A DNA stretch of 26,293 nucleotides from Lingula anatina (GCF_001039355.2 NW_019775715.1:1-26293); one strand, 5' to 3'; numbered from the stretch's first letter, positions 1-11,872 are shown. The notes: generated by a model not told the origin, from the sequence alone. A program made the numbers and translations.

Positions 1-2532
1 TTGTTTCTTTTGGTAACTGAGGAAGGACAAGAACTTGTCTTTCTGCCCACAAGAAAACATAGTAGATACTCCAGTGCAGTAGACTACTGCAATCATACTG
101 CAAACATGTCTAAAATCTGCTTCAATTTGAGAGCTAATTAGCATATTTGAAACATGCTTCTATCATGCTGCTAATCTACTGCATTAATGCTCCTCTCTGT
201 ACAAACCTATGTACTTTTTGGAGTAGAATTGCAGTAGGCTACACTGCATTTCTACTGCAAATGTGCTCTACACCACTACTTCTTTTAATGCTTCTTTGCT
301 ACTTCGATACTACTGCATTTTCGTGCGGGTGAACTTCATTCTCGCATAAACGCATGTCATTTTTCTTGCGGTCTTTGTCTTGGATTTCCACTGATTGTAT
401 TTAACATTTTCGGGTATTTTTTGCCACTCACTCTCGTTTAAAGCTGTACAACCTTCAATGAAAGCATCAGGACTCAGTGATAAATATATGCTCTCCCGTC
501 TTCTCCCGTCTCCTTTAGAAGCAGCGCCATATTCTGGTGCTTTGTGCAAAGACAGCTGTGCCTGGCAATATGTGATGTTAACAAAACGTGCCTGGGTCAA
601 AGGCTTCAGGGGTTTCCAGAGATATCTTTATGTTGTATAAGTTAGCAATGTAATCCGTCAGCATTCTAGTTTGCATTTTCTCTCCATCTTTTAATTTGCG
701 TGCATCTGCTATTCCCGGTTCGGCTCTCCTATATAATAGTTGTCTCGTTTAAAAAATCTTGTACAGCTTGCATGTTTTTTTTTCTGCCACTCCCATCCAT
801 CTACCTTTCGACCAGTTCATCCCCTTTTCGAGAATCCTCAACAGACGATTCCCGCACATGCCAGTAGCAGCGGAAAGAAATCTACGTCTTCGCAATCTTG
901 TCTATATTATGCAAAATTTTCATCTTACTTCTTGGTGTAACTCGTTAAGCTTGACCCACTGCTGCTACTAAAACATTTTCTATAAGTCATCATAACTTTT
1001 ATGATGATGAGTCTTATTGAATATTATATATATTTTTTATCCCTGCGACCATAACATTTGATACAGGCAGCAATTTGCTACATTGTTATTATTGCTAAAA
1101 TGATTAGGTTATATAATAAAGGTGGCCTTGTTTGGCCATGGCAACTTCCATAGCAGCTAGGAGCTCTTCTTTCCTGTGGTGAAGTCTTTGTTTTCATGAT
1201 TTAGTCTTCGCTTTTCTCTTTCGTCTTTCGCGGTTGTTTAAGGAGGCGGAGGGTACATAGTATTTTTGAACTCGTTTTCTTTCCCTTTCTAGATATGCGT
1301 CAACCTCATTTACTTTTTACAAGATCGATAATTTTTTTTACGTTCAGCTCTCGTTTTTGCTATTTTCTGAAAAATAATTTGATTGTACATATAATGATAA
1401 TTTTCCATCTGTTATCAATGTATTTGGCATCGCGCTCACTGCGCTCGTTGGCAATTATTTTTTTCCTTGCATAGTCTTGTTTGACATTTATTTCTGTCTT
1501 TGACATTCATTTCTGTATTTGAATTAAATTTTTTATTATGACAAATTCATTTACTTCACCTACATCATCACTGAGGATTTTATGGATTATTTACACTTGT
1601 AACTCACCTCATGTAATCTTTAGCTAGAGCAGACAACAGAAAGAACCACCTGACATCTCATACAGGAGCTAGTTTTTCTTTCGGAGCCAGTTTCGTGCAC
1701 AAATAGCTTTTCACTGGTAACGTATGTTCTGGTAATGTATGTTCCAGGCCACCTAATTTCAAATTTTATAACCTGTTCTTCTATATTTTGAAGGACGTTT
1801 TTATAAATATTTAAACTGTAACTAATAGGGCTTTGCGTCATGGCTAATACTAGGTAAATTTGTTCCCTAGAAAAATTGACAAAATGTTTATTTAAGTACT
1901 AGGTGCAAGAGAAAACAATGTTTTCTTTTGCTGACCTAAAAATATATAGTGATTCCATGATAGTTTAACATTTGGAGATATAATATTTGGAGCACGAGGG
2001 GAAAATAATTTATTAAATGGTTATTTTACTGTCGGTAGGGTGTATTTTCCCCGTTTTTTTAATATTTAGTGACAAGCAAACTAAAGTCGCTAAAAAACAA
2101 TTAACTGCTCTATACAGAAGATTTTCATATTCTTTTACAACGTTATACTTGTAGGAGATAAATTAAAGAACAAAACCCGTGATGATTGAATTTTCAAAGT
2201 GATAAAAACGTTTCCACAGCTAGACGTTTTGCATTTGTGACAGTAACGTATGTTCCTTTTTGGGGTTAGATGATTAATTATTTTTTGTTATTCGTGGTTC
2301 CAGGAAAGTGAAACTTTAATACAAACTTCTTTATGTGGGATCCTAAAATAATCAAACATAGTGTGCAATCTGTGCACTACATATTTTTAGGAACATGTCT
2401 GTGACATCATTTGCACCTCTATATTGGGTTTGGGTGATTACTGTAACTCCAAAATGAGCAAAGATACACATGTACACCATTTTTCTCCTTTGTATCTCCA
2501 AAACTGCCAGAGATAGGCCCATAGTTACTATG
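1..2532. other. Gene-free AT-rich sequence
   Basis: Only short unconvincing open frames are present. The first 320 bases use the word ACTGCA unusually often. GCGCTCACTGCGCTCG at 1432-1447 is a short near-palindrome. No exon, RNA gene or full element was recognised. Confidence 0.6.
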
Positions 2533-2633
2533 GTCATTATGCGGTTAATCTTTATGTAATATTGCATCAAAATTGAAGAAAACTATTTTGGGCATTGCCT
2601 CAATAGTGACCATTAAAGGAGAATCATGTCACT
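2533..2633. repeat. Diverged direct repeat D, copy 1
   Basis: GGTCATTATGCGGTTAA...TATGTAATATTGCATCAAA...GACCATTAAAGGAGAATCATGT matches 2850-2937 in the same order, with several indels. No coding potential. Confidence 0.6.
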
Positions 2634-2849
2634 AACCCATCTCAAACTTACAGGAAAGAAACACAAGACTTAAATACAGCTTTGGAAAACAAGTCTGATT
2701 GGTTGATATTTCTGGAAGTTATACAGGTTTTTGTTTTCACATATTGATATTTTCAAGGTGTGACTTTGAACCTCCATGGGCTTGAAGACCTTTGCTAGTC
2801 ACATTTTCTGAATATCCATGATACTTTATTTTATCATTAAAAATTGCTG

Positions 2850-2937
2850 GTCATTATGCTGTTAAGCATTATGTAATATTGCATAAAAGTTGAAAAAGTT
2901 GCTGCCAGGATGACCTTTAAAGGAAAACCATGTTACT
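2850..2937. repeat. Diverged direct repeat D, copy 2
   Basis: GGTCATTATGCTGTTAAGC...TATGTAATATTGCATAAAAG...GACCTTTAAAGGAAAACCATGT is the counterpart of 2533-2633. Confidence 0.6.
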
Positions 2938-3724
2938 TATTACCCTCTACCAGGGCTTCAGATTGATTTTTCACTAGATATGAAGAGATGTGTCTCTAGT
3001 TAAATAGATGGCTAATCTATGTACTGTCACCCTGTGCTGAAATCTCAAGGATGATTACAGTACATAGCTGGTACACAATGTAATTGTTTGCATAACTACT
3101 CAGGCACTGTCACTTAACATCCTTGCCAAGTCCCATTGACAGTAATCAAGACATTTAATTGCTCATCTGTGACAATAAAAACGGCCCTTAGCAGACAGAC
3201 AACACAAGGCAGGTTGCGTAATAAGCGGTAATCACATCGACGTGAAGCCCAGCTCTCACTGAGCTCCTGCAGAGCAGGTACAATGCCATCTGCACACGTG
3301 CAGATTTAATTGCTCCCATCTGGCCAAACTTTACAGGGTTGCCTCGGCAAAAATGTCCACAGAATAATAACTGTGGCCCTGGTAGAGGGATCGACCTAAC
3401 TCCTTGAGGGTTCACACTAAATTGCTATCAGCCGAGCGCGCGCGGAAGTTATTTATCCCCTTTCAGCTTTTAGTAGGCGGGCCAGACATTTAAGCCGGCT
3501 AAGCTGACAGTAATCTAGTGAGACTCCTGAGTCATTTACCATAATTGATTCCACTATTTCTAAATGATATACAATTATTTTTAGTTCAAAACACATCTTT
3601 TAGAAGTCTATGCCCTTTTTTTAATTGTAAATATACACCCTCAGATAAAACTAACACTTAGTCTGATAACTTCATTTTTAATATTTATTCACTTAATCCT
3701 CTCTCCATAGAGCACCCTAACTTT

Positions 3725-3914
3725 TTATTGTCATGGCCATATTGTCAAGGTACCCCAGATAGGTACATGTACTGGTACAGGTATGTCATGTCAATTATTG
3801 TCATAGTCATATTGTCAAGGTACCCCAGATAGGTACATTTACTGGTACAGGCATGTCATGTCATTTATTGTCATGGTCATATTGTCAAGGTACCCCAGAT
3901 AGGTACATGTACTG
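3725..3914. repeat. 70-bp tandem repeat, about 2.7 units
   Basis: The unit ATTGTCATRGTCATATTGTC...AAGGTACCCCAGATAGG recurs with starts at 3727, 3797 and 3867. The copies differ at a handful of bases. Confidence 0.95.
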
Positions 3915-3975
3915 ACCACGAATCCCACGAATCGCCAGGAATTGACACATTTCAGGATTCGTGGGATTCATGGTC
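3914..3975. repeat. Hairpin with 21-bp arms
   Basis: GACCACGAATCCCACGAATC is mirrored, with a single internal mismatch, by GATTCGTGGGATTCATGGTC about 20 bases away. It begins where the 70-bp tandem array stops, mid-unit, which suggests a foldback element inserted into the array. Confidence 0.85.
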
Positions 3976-4004
3976 TGTGTGAAATAGGGGCATAAATTGC
4001 AATC

Positions 4005-4150
4005 AACTTAAGCAGCTACGCCTACTGAACCTATTAGGAGGTAATTATCGTTTAGCAGCTTCAGTAGACATCTAAGCCGCTGAAAGCAATTGAGCGAGAA
4101 ACCCATTGGAGATGGATCGATCATGTTAGATCAATCTAGGTATGAGAACC
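4005..4150 (-). repeat. Dispersed repeat C, inverted copy
   Basis: Its reverse complement (CATACCTAGATTGATCT..., CCATCTCC, CTTAGATGTCTACTGAA) aligns with 5573-5695 at roughly three quarters identity. The two could be the ends of one older element or separate insertions. Confidence 0.65.
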
Positions 4151-5045
4151 CAGTCTTAAAATTTGCTATGGCTAAAGGTTGATGTACTAATAGACAGTAT
4201 TTTCTCCTATAAGGTGAATTAATATTATATGAATCAATATTATATAACCTATTTGGGTTTTATGTAAATATGATGATGGTTTACTCATATTGCCAATGTT
4301 AATGAATAGTTGTGTTCAGTTGATAGATTAAAATATTAAAAGAGTACAGACACAGTAGTATTGATGGCTGGTTAGAAAACCAAACCAAACCAAAAGATCT
4401 GGAACAATGAAAAAACAAATTTTACTTCTATTATAGACAGACCATACCTGTTGAGGTGAAAATATCTGATTTTTTAAAAGAATTTTACAATTCATGTGTC
4501 ACCTCTCTTGTCTATAGATGCCATTGAATCTGCTTCATACAGCGTAGAAGATATTTGTTTGTGTGTTTATATACAGGTACTATATTTGTGTCTATATATA
4601 TTCTGATATCTATGGGTTCATTCTCACAGACACCATAGGTCAACTTAGAGTGATCCAACTCTGTGCCTGGACTCTCGCCAAGTGCAGTCCACTTAATAGA
4701 ATGACACGCCTCCACAGGCATTGAATAGAATACAAAATAACTGCTGATTATGCAAGTATGTTGGAAACAAGAGGAGGAATGTCATTCACTTACGCAGTTT
4801 GCACTCAGAAAGAGTCCCTGCTAATCTTCAATCGGATTTGTTGTTTAGTTGATTTTTCACTTCAGATTTTTGCACATTTCTTGTGGAAGAAGTGAGCAAG
4901 GACCAGAACTTGTGGGTGGTTACTGAGAGACTGGACGCCATCGGTGATCATCTGTACCTGTTGTCATGGAGATCAGGATGACAGACATGCTCCAGACCAT
5001 ATGGTACCACAGCTGACAGCTGAGGTAAAACTGCTCTCTGTGGTT

Positions 5046-5069
5046 TTATTTATTTATTTATTTATTTAT
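5046..5069. repeat. (TTTA)n microsatellite
   Basis: Six TTTA units. Confidence 0.95.
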
Positions 5070-5209
5070 CAAAACAATTAATGACCTATATCAGCAGTAC
5101 GGGTTCCATCATCTGCATAGTGAACAATATAAAAAAGCATCATGTTTTGCTTACTAAAATGATTTCTGCAGTTGGGTATTTAAATTTTAATATATTCTTT
5201 TACAGTGCA

Positions 5210-5377
5210 CAGGGGCGGATCCAGAGCTATTTTGTGACATTCTTCCAAATTAGCTTTGCTGATCCATCCTCCATTTTTGACTGTCTTCTGATAGAAGAAA
5301 TTAGATAACTGTCAATAAAAACTTGAAAATCTGACCGTCTTCCAGAAGACGCAGAAGACTACCTCAATCCGCCCCTG
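5210..5377. mobile_element. MITE family A, full copy 1 (168 bp)
   Basis: It is bounded by CAGGGGCGGATCCAGAG and ...CAATCCGCCCCTG, about 13 bp of inverted ends. The interior has a second inverted pair, TTTTGACTGTCTTC / GAAGAC. It has the same length and about the same sequence as 8674-8841. It is non-coding, so it would need a transposase supplied from elsewhere. The flanks GTGCA/GTGTA may be a decayed target duplication. Confidence 0.8.
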
Positions 5378-5572
5378 GTGTAATAATATCTTTATTTCAA
5401 GACATATTGATCAGTTAAAGCAATGGGTATCTTCTGAAAGAATATTGTGAAATTTTTCCAGATTCATCAACAGCAGCCTGGGAGCCCACCTTCCTATCAT
5501 CATGACAGCAAGGACAAATCTGGTTCAGTTCATCAAATACAAGTCTTGACCAGTAGATAAACTTGGACCCCT

Positions 5573-5695
5573 CCATACCTAGATTGATCTAGCAGGATTG
5601 ACCCATCTCCGAGGGAATTCTCACTAAATTTGAGTTCAGATTAAGCAGCTTAGAAGTCTGGCACACCTACTGAACTTTACATCAATTGAAATCAA
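5573..5695 (+). repeat. Dispersed repeat C, direct copy
   Basis: It begins CATACCTAGATTGATCT, shared exactly with the inverted copy near 4140, and continues CCATCTCCGAGGG...TCTCACTAAAT...CAGCTTAGAAGTCTGG. A third, weaker relative (GATCGACC...GGGTTCACACTAAATTG) lies at about 3388-3500. Confidence 0.65.
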
Positions 5696-6502
5696 GTGAT
5701 GTCCAGTGTGTTTAATTCTTAAAAATAAAAGATAATATACATATCCTAAGGTTTGATGTTGTGAAAAACTCGAAAAACTGGATTAGGAAGAAAACGAAGC
5801 CAATGTTCAGATTTATGCATCGGATATTATTCTCGGAAATGATGATAAGGAAATAAATCTACTAATTTCTCTAGTAAAATAATACATTTACAGAAAATAA
5901 AAAAATGGAGGGCATCCGTAATCCAAGGACATCGAATTTTTTCTGAACTGAAAAATAATGCTTTGCTTGTCTTTATATGTATTTATTTTATACAGTAGTT
6001 ACATGTAGCATGCAATAAAGTGACATGGTAGAACGAATATATGGATATGTATGTATGCGTATGTTTTTGAGAAATGTGTATGTGAGAAGTGATTTGTATT
6101 GTATTGTACATTGTAATGTTTATTTTCAGTCTAATTAAAGAAAATATACATACAATTTTTAGAGAACGTACGCGTCTGATTCTATTTCGAAATATTTATA
6201 TACATTTTTAATAATCCTTACATAGAATACATTGATCATATGTTACTGAACATGTCAAACTACTGTCTTTAAGTCGGTTATTTAACTCATCGCTGTAAGT
6301 AGCAGGCCTAGGGGAAAGAGATGTGTAATTTAAATGAATCTGCAGATTGCTACTTTTCATGAAATTTGTATTTGCAACTTATTCGAAATGTTTGCACACA
6401 TTTGTAGAAAAGTGTACGGCTACCAGGGTGGTATTATTGGGTAGTGGGTCGATAGTATATAGAGGCCCATCTCGGCTTGCCTGTAGCTTATATTAAGTGC
6501 AC

Positions 6503-6560
6503 GCCTCTGTAGTTTAGGGGTGCAGTCGTCGCCTGCTTTGCGGATTAGATTCCCGACACA
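6503..6560 (+). repeat. Weak tRNA-like SINE head
   Basis: TAGTTTAGGGG at 6510-6520 fits the RNA polymerase III box A consensus TRGYNNARNNG. GATTAGATTCC at 6543-6553 is a poor box B. The spacing is tRNA-like, but I could not fold a full cloverleaf. Best described as a decayed tRNA-derived SINE or chance. Confidence 0.25.
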
Positions 6561-7952
6561 TTTGGAAAACATGAGATGAGTTTTGTCTTGAGAAATGTAC
6601 TATGCTTTACATCATCTACTTTCCAGGGAAGAAATTAAAAGCTTATGGCAGCTATGGACAATATGTCTACCAATAAATTACCGAGATCTCTAACAGTAGG
6701 GCCGTTCAATGGATTTTATTTTGGTCATTTCCTTAAAGTCCAGCTTAGGGTGTTCTATGTTTATCTTGTTTTTTTCTAACTAGTGAAATAAGATAAAAAT
6801 TAATTCAGCCAATAAAAGTATTGAAATATAAATATCGGAAATTGTTTTCATTTGAGACATAAAACTAAATAAAGAACTGAATATTATAATGTTTATAAGC
6901 TAAAAGTGCTTAAAAGTGGAATTAATATTACATACTTAGACAAAAACTACTTAATAACATTTACTGCCCTTGAAATCAGCATTCTAATATTGCTTGATGA
7001 GAAATAAAAAAGAGAAATTGCTGAATGGGTGGGATCCCTATAATTCGTTTTGTTGTTTTCTCCATTCTGTCTTTCATGATACCATCCAGTTGGAGGAGTT
7101 CTCTCCCAATTTTTTTACTGGCGGTGTTAATAACATTGAAATGTTTTTTTCTGCCGTTCCTCCACTGTAGGCCTGAAACACCAGGTGCTCAAATACTTTC
7201 AATAATACACGTGTAAAAGTTAATTAAAACGGGATCATTGTCTTTAAAAGTTGCAAGTAACCAAAAAAGCACCGTCTTTGTCAAAAGTAAATTTACTTTT
7301 CAGGTTAATTCCCAGGAGTTCGAACTATATACCAGTATCTATTGTATTTAAGCACGAACATATTGGAATATAAAGACAAAAGTGAAGTTGTCAGTAATAG
7401 CAGCATGGTTGGGTATGTGAGTATTGGTGTTTACGTACGTATTTGACTATAGTTAAATGTTTGTGCCATGTATTGTTTATTTTTTAAGTTTAATAAAAAA
7501 AATTTTAGAAAAAGAATTTACTTTAAAAATTATAATTCAGAAGTCAGATATTGGTGTATTGGAATACAGTAATTATTTTAGTGCTTCATTTATTGTGAAT
7601 AAAAGTCGAGTGCTGGCTTCTTGACTGACGCCCCAAATGCCTTTGAATAAGAATCGCTGTTATTATTATGCTTTTTCAAACTTTTTAACTAAAGGAGTCC
7701 CATTGGTTATACGTATTTTTGTTTCCTGTTAAAGCCACTTTATTTCCCCGAGATGCGTGAAATGTTCATATCATTTATAATGATCTGTGAAGACCCCCCT
7801 TCCCGTGACTCGTGAATGTGCCTTTTTATTCTTTCCCCTTTGTGAAACGAAGTATTATACTCGGTGATTCGTGATTATCAGGATTTTCGATTTGTATTAT
7901 CAGTGAGATATGATTTAAGTTTTATTTACTGTGATTTGTAAATTAATGATTT

Positions 7953-7990
7953 TAATAATAATAATAATAATAATAATAATTATAATAATA
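7953..7990. repeat. (AAT)n microsatellite
   Basis: About 12 AAT units with one interruption. Confidence 0.97.
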
Positions 7991-8104
7991 CATTTCTTAA
8001 ATCCGCGCTACACTTGAATCTCAGCGCAGTTAACACTTGCGTATAAAAATTAAAACTACAAAGATTTATTAAAAACTAACATAGAAGTATTTAAAACTAA
8101 GAGA

Positions 8105-8938
8105 TAAAAGTTAACCAAAATATTCCTTAAAAAAAGGTGTTTTGATTCTTTTTTAAAACAGTAACATTTGTTACGTTAGTAAAATTGGAGCATAAAATTG
8201 GTACAGCAATCTCAAAACTATATGTTTTTAGAGTCTTTTTGGTATCGCTTCACTTGAGTTGAAATTGACCACTGGAACGAAGAGTTCTAAGAGGATTTAA
8301 AAGTTCTGTCATATTGTTCATATAAAATGGACACTCGCCCTTTAAAATGTTAAAAGTCAAGAGTAAAATCTTATAAACTATTCTTTGAGAGGCTGGTAAC
8401 CAATGAAGATCGCGGAGAACTGGTGTGATGTGGTCGGATTTCTGAGTTTTACGAAGGAGATGAGCTGCTGAATTCTGAAAAGACAGAAGTTTTTTTCCAT
8501 TTGACAGTTAGGTATTACGAACAAGAGGCTGTTGCAATAATCGAGTCTAGAGGTCACAAATGCATGTATGAGTAGCACTGTTTGCTTGCTGTCAGTAAGG
8601 TGAAGAATCTTGGGAATTCGTTGCAGACTAAAATATGATAATTTACACACTTTGATGTGTGATGTCATGTCACCAGGGGTGGATCCAGAGTTATTTTCTG
8701 ACAGTCTTCCAAATTATCTTTGTTGATCCATCCTCCATTTTTGACCGTCTTCCGACAGAAAAAATTAGATACCCGTCAATGTAAACTTGAAAATCTGACC
8801 GTCTTCCTGAAGACCCAGAAGACGCCCTAAATCCGCCCCTGCTGTCACATTTGTTGTTGAAAATTACACCCAGGTTTCTAACTTCTGTGCTTGGAGTCTA
8901 TAATACAAAGTAAAGTTTGTCCCTCAGCAAGGTGGGAC
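8105..8938 (-). pseudogene. LINE (CR1/L2-like) reverse-transcriptase 3' relic
   Basis: The minus-strand frames give, in order, PSTEVRNLGVIFNN; then, after an inserted MITE, SHIKVCKLSYFSLQRIPKIL; then HAFVTSRLDYCNSLL; then, after a frameshift, QNSAAHLLRKTQKSDHITP and LRDLHWLPASQRIVYKI; and finally FKKESKHLFL. These are the well-known markers downstream of the polymerase active site in CR1/L2/Jockey-type LINEs (NLGV, VTSRLDYCN, QNSAAR, LHWLPV.RI.YKI, FK..LKT.LF). The catalytic YXDD part is not present, so this is a 5'-truncated copy, broken by frameshifts, at least one stop and the MITE at 8674-8841. Confidence 0.85.
8674..8841. mobile_element. MITE family A, copy 2, inserted in the LINE relic
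   Basis: It is bounded by CAGGGGTGGATCCAGAG and ATCCGCCCCTG. It interrupts the LINE frame between the NLGVIFNN and SHIKVCKLSY motifs, so it is younger than the LINE. TGTCAC flanks it on both sides (8668-8673 and 8843-8848), offset by one base from the outer CAG/CTG ends. Confidence 0.85.
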
Positions 8939-8939
8939 T

Positions 8940-10200
8940 ACAGAGCTATACTGGCGCAGAGCAGACTTGCAATTTTTGGGGATTTTTTTAAAATTTCTTT
9001 TGCTCTCAATCTTCTAAACATCTAAATTGAACAGTCTCCAACCACAAGTGTAGCTTGGATTTATTTTAATAATAAAAAATCTGCCTGCTGATATAGAAAT
9101 GTAAGACCGAGACTTTTAAACTTAAACACGGAGCACCCAAAACTGAAAAAATATCTGTTTATGGCACATGTCTATACTCTTTATTTACTTATCAATGACG
9201 TCCGGAGGTTGGCGCGGTAAACAAATACGCTGCTTCAATAATAAGTAACGACACTGACTATATTTCTGAATTTAAAGTAAAACAAGAAAAGCTGAAAAAA
9301 ATGGAGTAAACATTAGAGTTTTTCTATAAATATCGCAAAATATTCCCAATGCCAAAATTTTATAAGGCATTATATTTAATTTCCTGATTATATTTGAATA
9401 TGAATAAGCTTAAGTTATTTTCGTGTAAAGCTCACTTTTGGAAGAAAGGAAGGAAAATTCTTCAAACTGTCTTAATTGATGTAAAAGTCTAAGTCACCGC
9501 TGCAATCATTACCAATTCATAAATAACCCTCTCATGTGGAAAGTGGGTGTGACGCTTATTTCCTTTTATGGCCAAAATCGAACTCTCCAAGTGGAGCGAC
9601 TCATCGTGGCATATTTAACCTCGGCCTCGGGCTGATCACTTGGCATGTCGAATTCCACGAGAAATTCAGGGGTGAGATTCTTTGCGATCGTGTACGCCAC
9701 TAACTCAACCAACTCCACACAGTCTCACCACAGCGGTGTGCGGAACTCATGGCACACTAACGAAGGGAAATGATGTAATTTAAAATCTGGTAGAACTAAA
9801 TTATATAAAACATATTTTTGGAAACAAGCAAACAAGTAAACAAAAATTAATAAACAAAAACATAAATAAATATATCAATAATACATGTAAATATATAAAT
9901 AAAAAGAATGAAAGAAAGATAAGAAAATAAAAAATGAAAAGAAAAATACTGCAAATGGGGTGAAAATTATTTCCTACCTGTAATTTCACAAAAGTCAATC
10001 ATTATAAACAGAATGTCACTAAAATATGATGATCACATTAAGTCATTAGTTTCTTGTATAATGTGTACTTTTAATGACTCAACTAGCTAACGCCCGAATA
10101 GTTCTTTGACCTCCTCTCGCCTATATTTTACTTATTTTAATAATCCCGGGGACAGTCCGCTCTCCACGGCGTATTCAATGTTCGACAGCTATACTTGATC
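8940..10200. other. Gene-free AT-rich sequence
   Basis: It holds an A-rich low-complexity tract at about 9800-9950 whose reverse strand gives a phenylalanine/leucine-rich artefact frame. A slightly GC-richer patch at 9530-9770 has no recognisable coding content. Confidence 0.55.
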
Positions 10201-10214
10201 ACCAGTATGATGAT

Positions 10215-10496
10215 TGACGTTTGTTTATATAGTTGCCAATCAAGCCATCCACTTTTTATAGCTTTGATTGGCACCTCTCAATCACAGGAAGTAAAAGCTC
10301 GTTTGCAGGATGATTGTACTTGACGTTTGTTTAATTATCCGTCAATCAAGCTGTCAAATTTGACAGCTTTGATTGACACCTATCGATCACAGGCGATACG
10401 CGGTCTTTGGCGGTATGGATGTGATTGACGTATGTTTACTTTATCGACAACCAAACTGTCAAATTTGACAGCTTTGATTGGAATCTATCAATCACG
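10215..10496. repeat. Tandem array of three ~105-bp units with internal palindrome
   Basis: Units start TGACGT(T/A)TGTTTA at 10215, 10321 and 10426. Each unit has CAATCAAG..., a palindromic core and GCTTTGATTG, then a TATC(A/G)ATCAC-like end. In unit 2 the core AGCTGTCAAATTTGACAGCT is a perfect palindrome and extends with one extra base to longer arms. Unit 1 is the most diverged. Confidence 0.85.
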
Positions 10497-10923
10497 AGAT
10501 AATATAGTTCTTTTATTCTACAAAGAAATTGTAGGAGCCGTCCGCACTAGACAGATTCCCCCAGAACAGGAATTTTTAAAGCAAGGTTTATACAAAGGAA
10601 AGAAAAGCAGGCAAATCTCTTATAGTATTAACTATTATGTGCTCTCTTTGAGGGAACAAAAGAAAAATACAGTATATGTAGTTTATACATAAACTAGTAT
10701 ATATCAAAAATAGAAAAGAATGAAAACAGTCACAACTATAATAGCCAAAAATTCCCCCTTAAATAATTTTCCTTAAATCCCCCCGCTTTTTCACTTTTCT
10801 GTCATACATAAAAAATTATAATGCAAGACTTGTTAACGCAATAAATGGAAAACCCCGTGACTTATCATACTGAAATTTACAGAATCACTTTTTAGCATGA
10901 GTATTACAAAAGGGGGCGTCTCG

Positions 10924-11057
10924 ATAGTCCGAAGGTTCATTGGTCCGAAAAACGGTAACATTTTCATCGTTTTTTTAATCAAGGGTTCATTGGTCCGAAG
11001 GTTCTGTAGTGAACATTCGGACCAATGAACCTTCGGACTATTGAACCTTCGGACTAT
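10924..11057. repeat. 26-bp perfect inverted repeat with extra direct copies
   Basis: The arm at 10924-10949, containing GTCCGAAGGTTCATTGGTCC, is exactly inverted at 11016-11041. An internal copy of GGTTCATTGGTCCGAAGGTTC-type sequence lies at 10984-11003, and GAACCTTCGGACTATTG is repeated at 11043-11059. It is probably a foldback element or MITE. Confidence 0.85.
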
Positions 11058-11071
11058 TGCTACGGCCCCTT

Positions 11072-11318
11072 ACAAAATACAACCCAAGGGCAAATGTCAG
11101 CTTTATCGGACCATATTTGGCGAAGGTTATCCCATAGTCCCCTTTCTTCGAATGGAATGTGTCGTCTCTCCTGACGCTCTGCTTTCCGTTGTTGTTATAG
11201 CTATAAAGCTTGCTTGAGTCCGTCTTAACACTTTCTTTCGAAAATAATTTGTAATCGGATATACATGCATATTCTGGCGTTAAAGAGTCTAGATATAATA
11301 TGATTCGAGTCGCTACGA
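11072..11318 (-). CDS. Low-confidence candidate exon of unknown gene
   Basis: This is the longest stop-free stretch in the window (within 11038-11370). It is less AT-rich than its flanks and bounded by an acceptor-like TTTTCTCTCGTAG|CG and a donor-like TTTT|GTAAGG. The reading includes SVRRDDTFHSKKGDYGITFA and YGPIKLTFALG. I recognise no domain, there are no partner exons, and a foldback repeat lies directly beside it. It may be chance or part of the repeat. Confidence 0.2.
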
Positions 11319-11698
11319 GAGAAAATAATAAAGCTTGATTAAAGTATTGAGCAAAAAGGCCCATGATCATTAATATAAAGCGTTTATATAAATATGTAAA
11401 AATTTAAAAATAATTAAATAATTAAATTTAAAAATTCAGTTGTTTCGGCTTCTCGATCCCAGACAGCGTCTCGACGTGAATTCCCAGAGAAAAAAAATGT
11501 ATAGCCTGCAGGTATAGGCTGCGGATACCACTGTTACACGGTACTCTTTTTTCATATAAATGAAATTCATGACATTTGGACTCTTTTGAAATAAGTGCAT
11601 TCAGTACAAAAAATTCCGAGTATTTAAAAAAAATTATTATGAGACTCCGAAGAAATTATAAGAAAAATGATCATATCCGCACCATCTATTATTTATCT

Positions 11699-11840
11699 CT
11701 GTCTTCACTAGCACAATGTGATTGGATTCATAGACAACGTCACAATCATGTTGAGACAGAGTCTGAGGTCAAATACTGTAGCATTTAAACTGTTGTAACT
11801 CAACTTCCTCTATTCTCCCGGACCATTACATACCTGTCAA
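11699..11840. repeat. Dispersed repeat E, copy 1
   Basis: TGTCTTCACTAGCACAATG...CACAATCATGTTGAGACAG recurs at 13098-13160. CAACTTCCTCTATTCTCCC recurs near 12885 as CAATTTCCTCGATTCTCCC. The two parts are in opposite order at the second site, so the second copy is rearranged. Confidence 0.55.
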
Positions 11841-11872
11841 CATTAACACGACCTTCCTACGTCCCCACCCCG

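Larger units (their letters stand above)
5700..8100. other. Gene-free AT-rich sequence
   Basis: Apart from the weak tRNA-like segment at 6503 and the AAT tract at 7953, I see nothing with coding character or repeat structure. Confidence 0.6.

Noticed and set aside
9801-9998. Phe/Leu-rich 65-codon minus-strand frame resembling a membrane protein
   Set aside because: It is low-complexity A/T sequence read in reverse, with no start context or splice support.
10215-10496. Possible CRISPR-like array (three regular units)
   Set aside because: The context is eukaryotic, units are about 105 bp with diverged copies, and no short uniform repeat with unique spacers is present.
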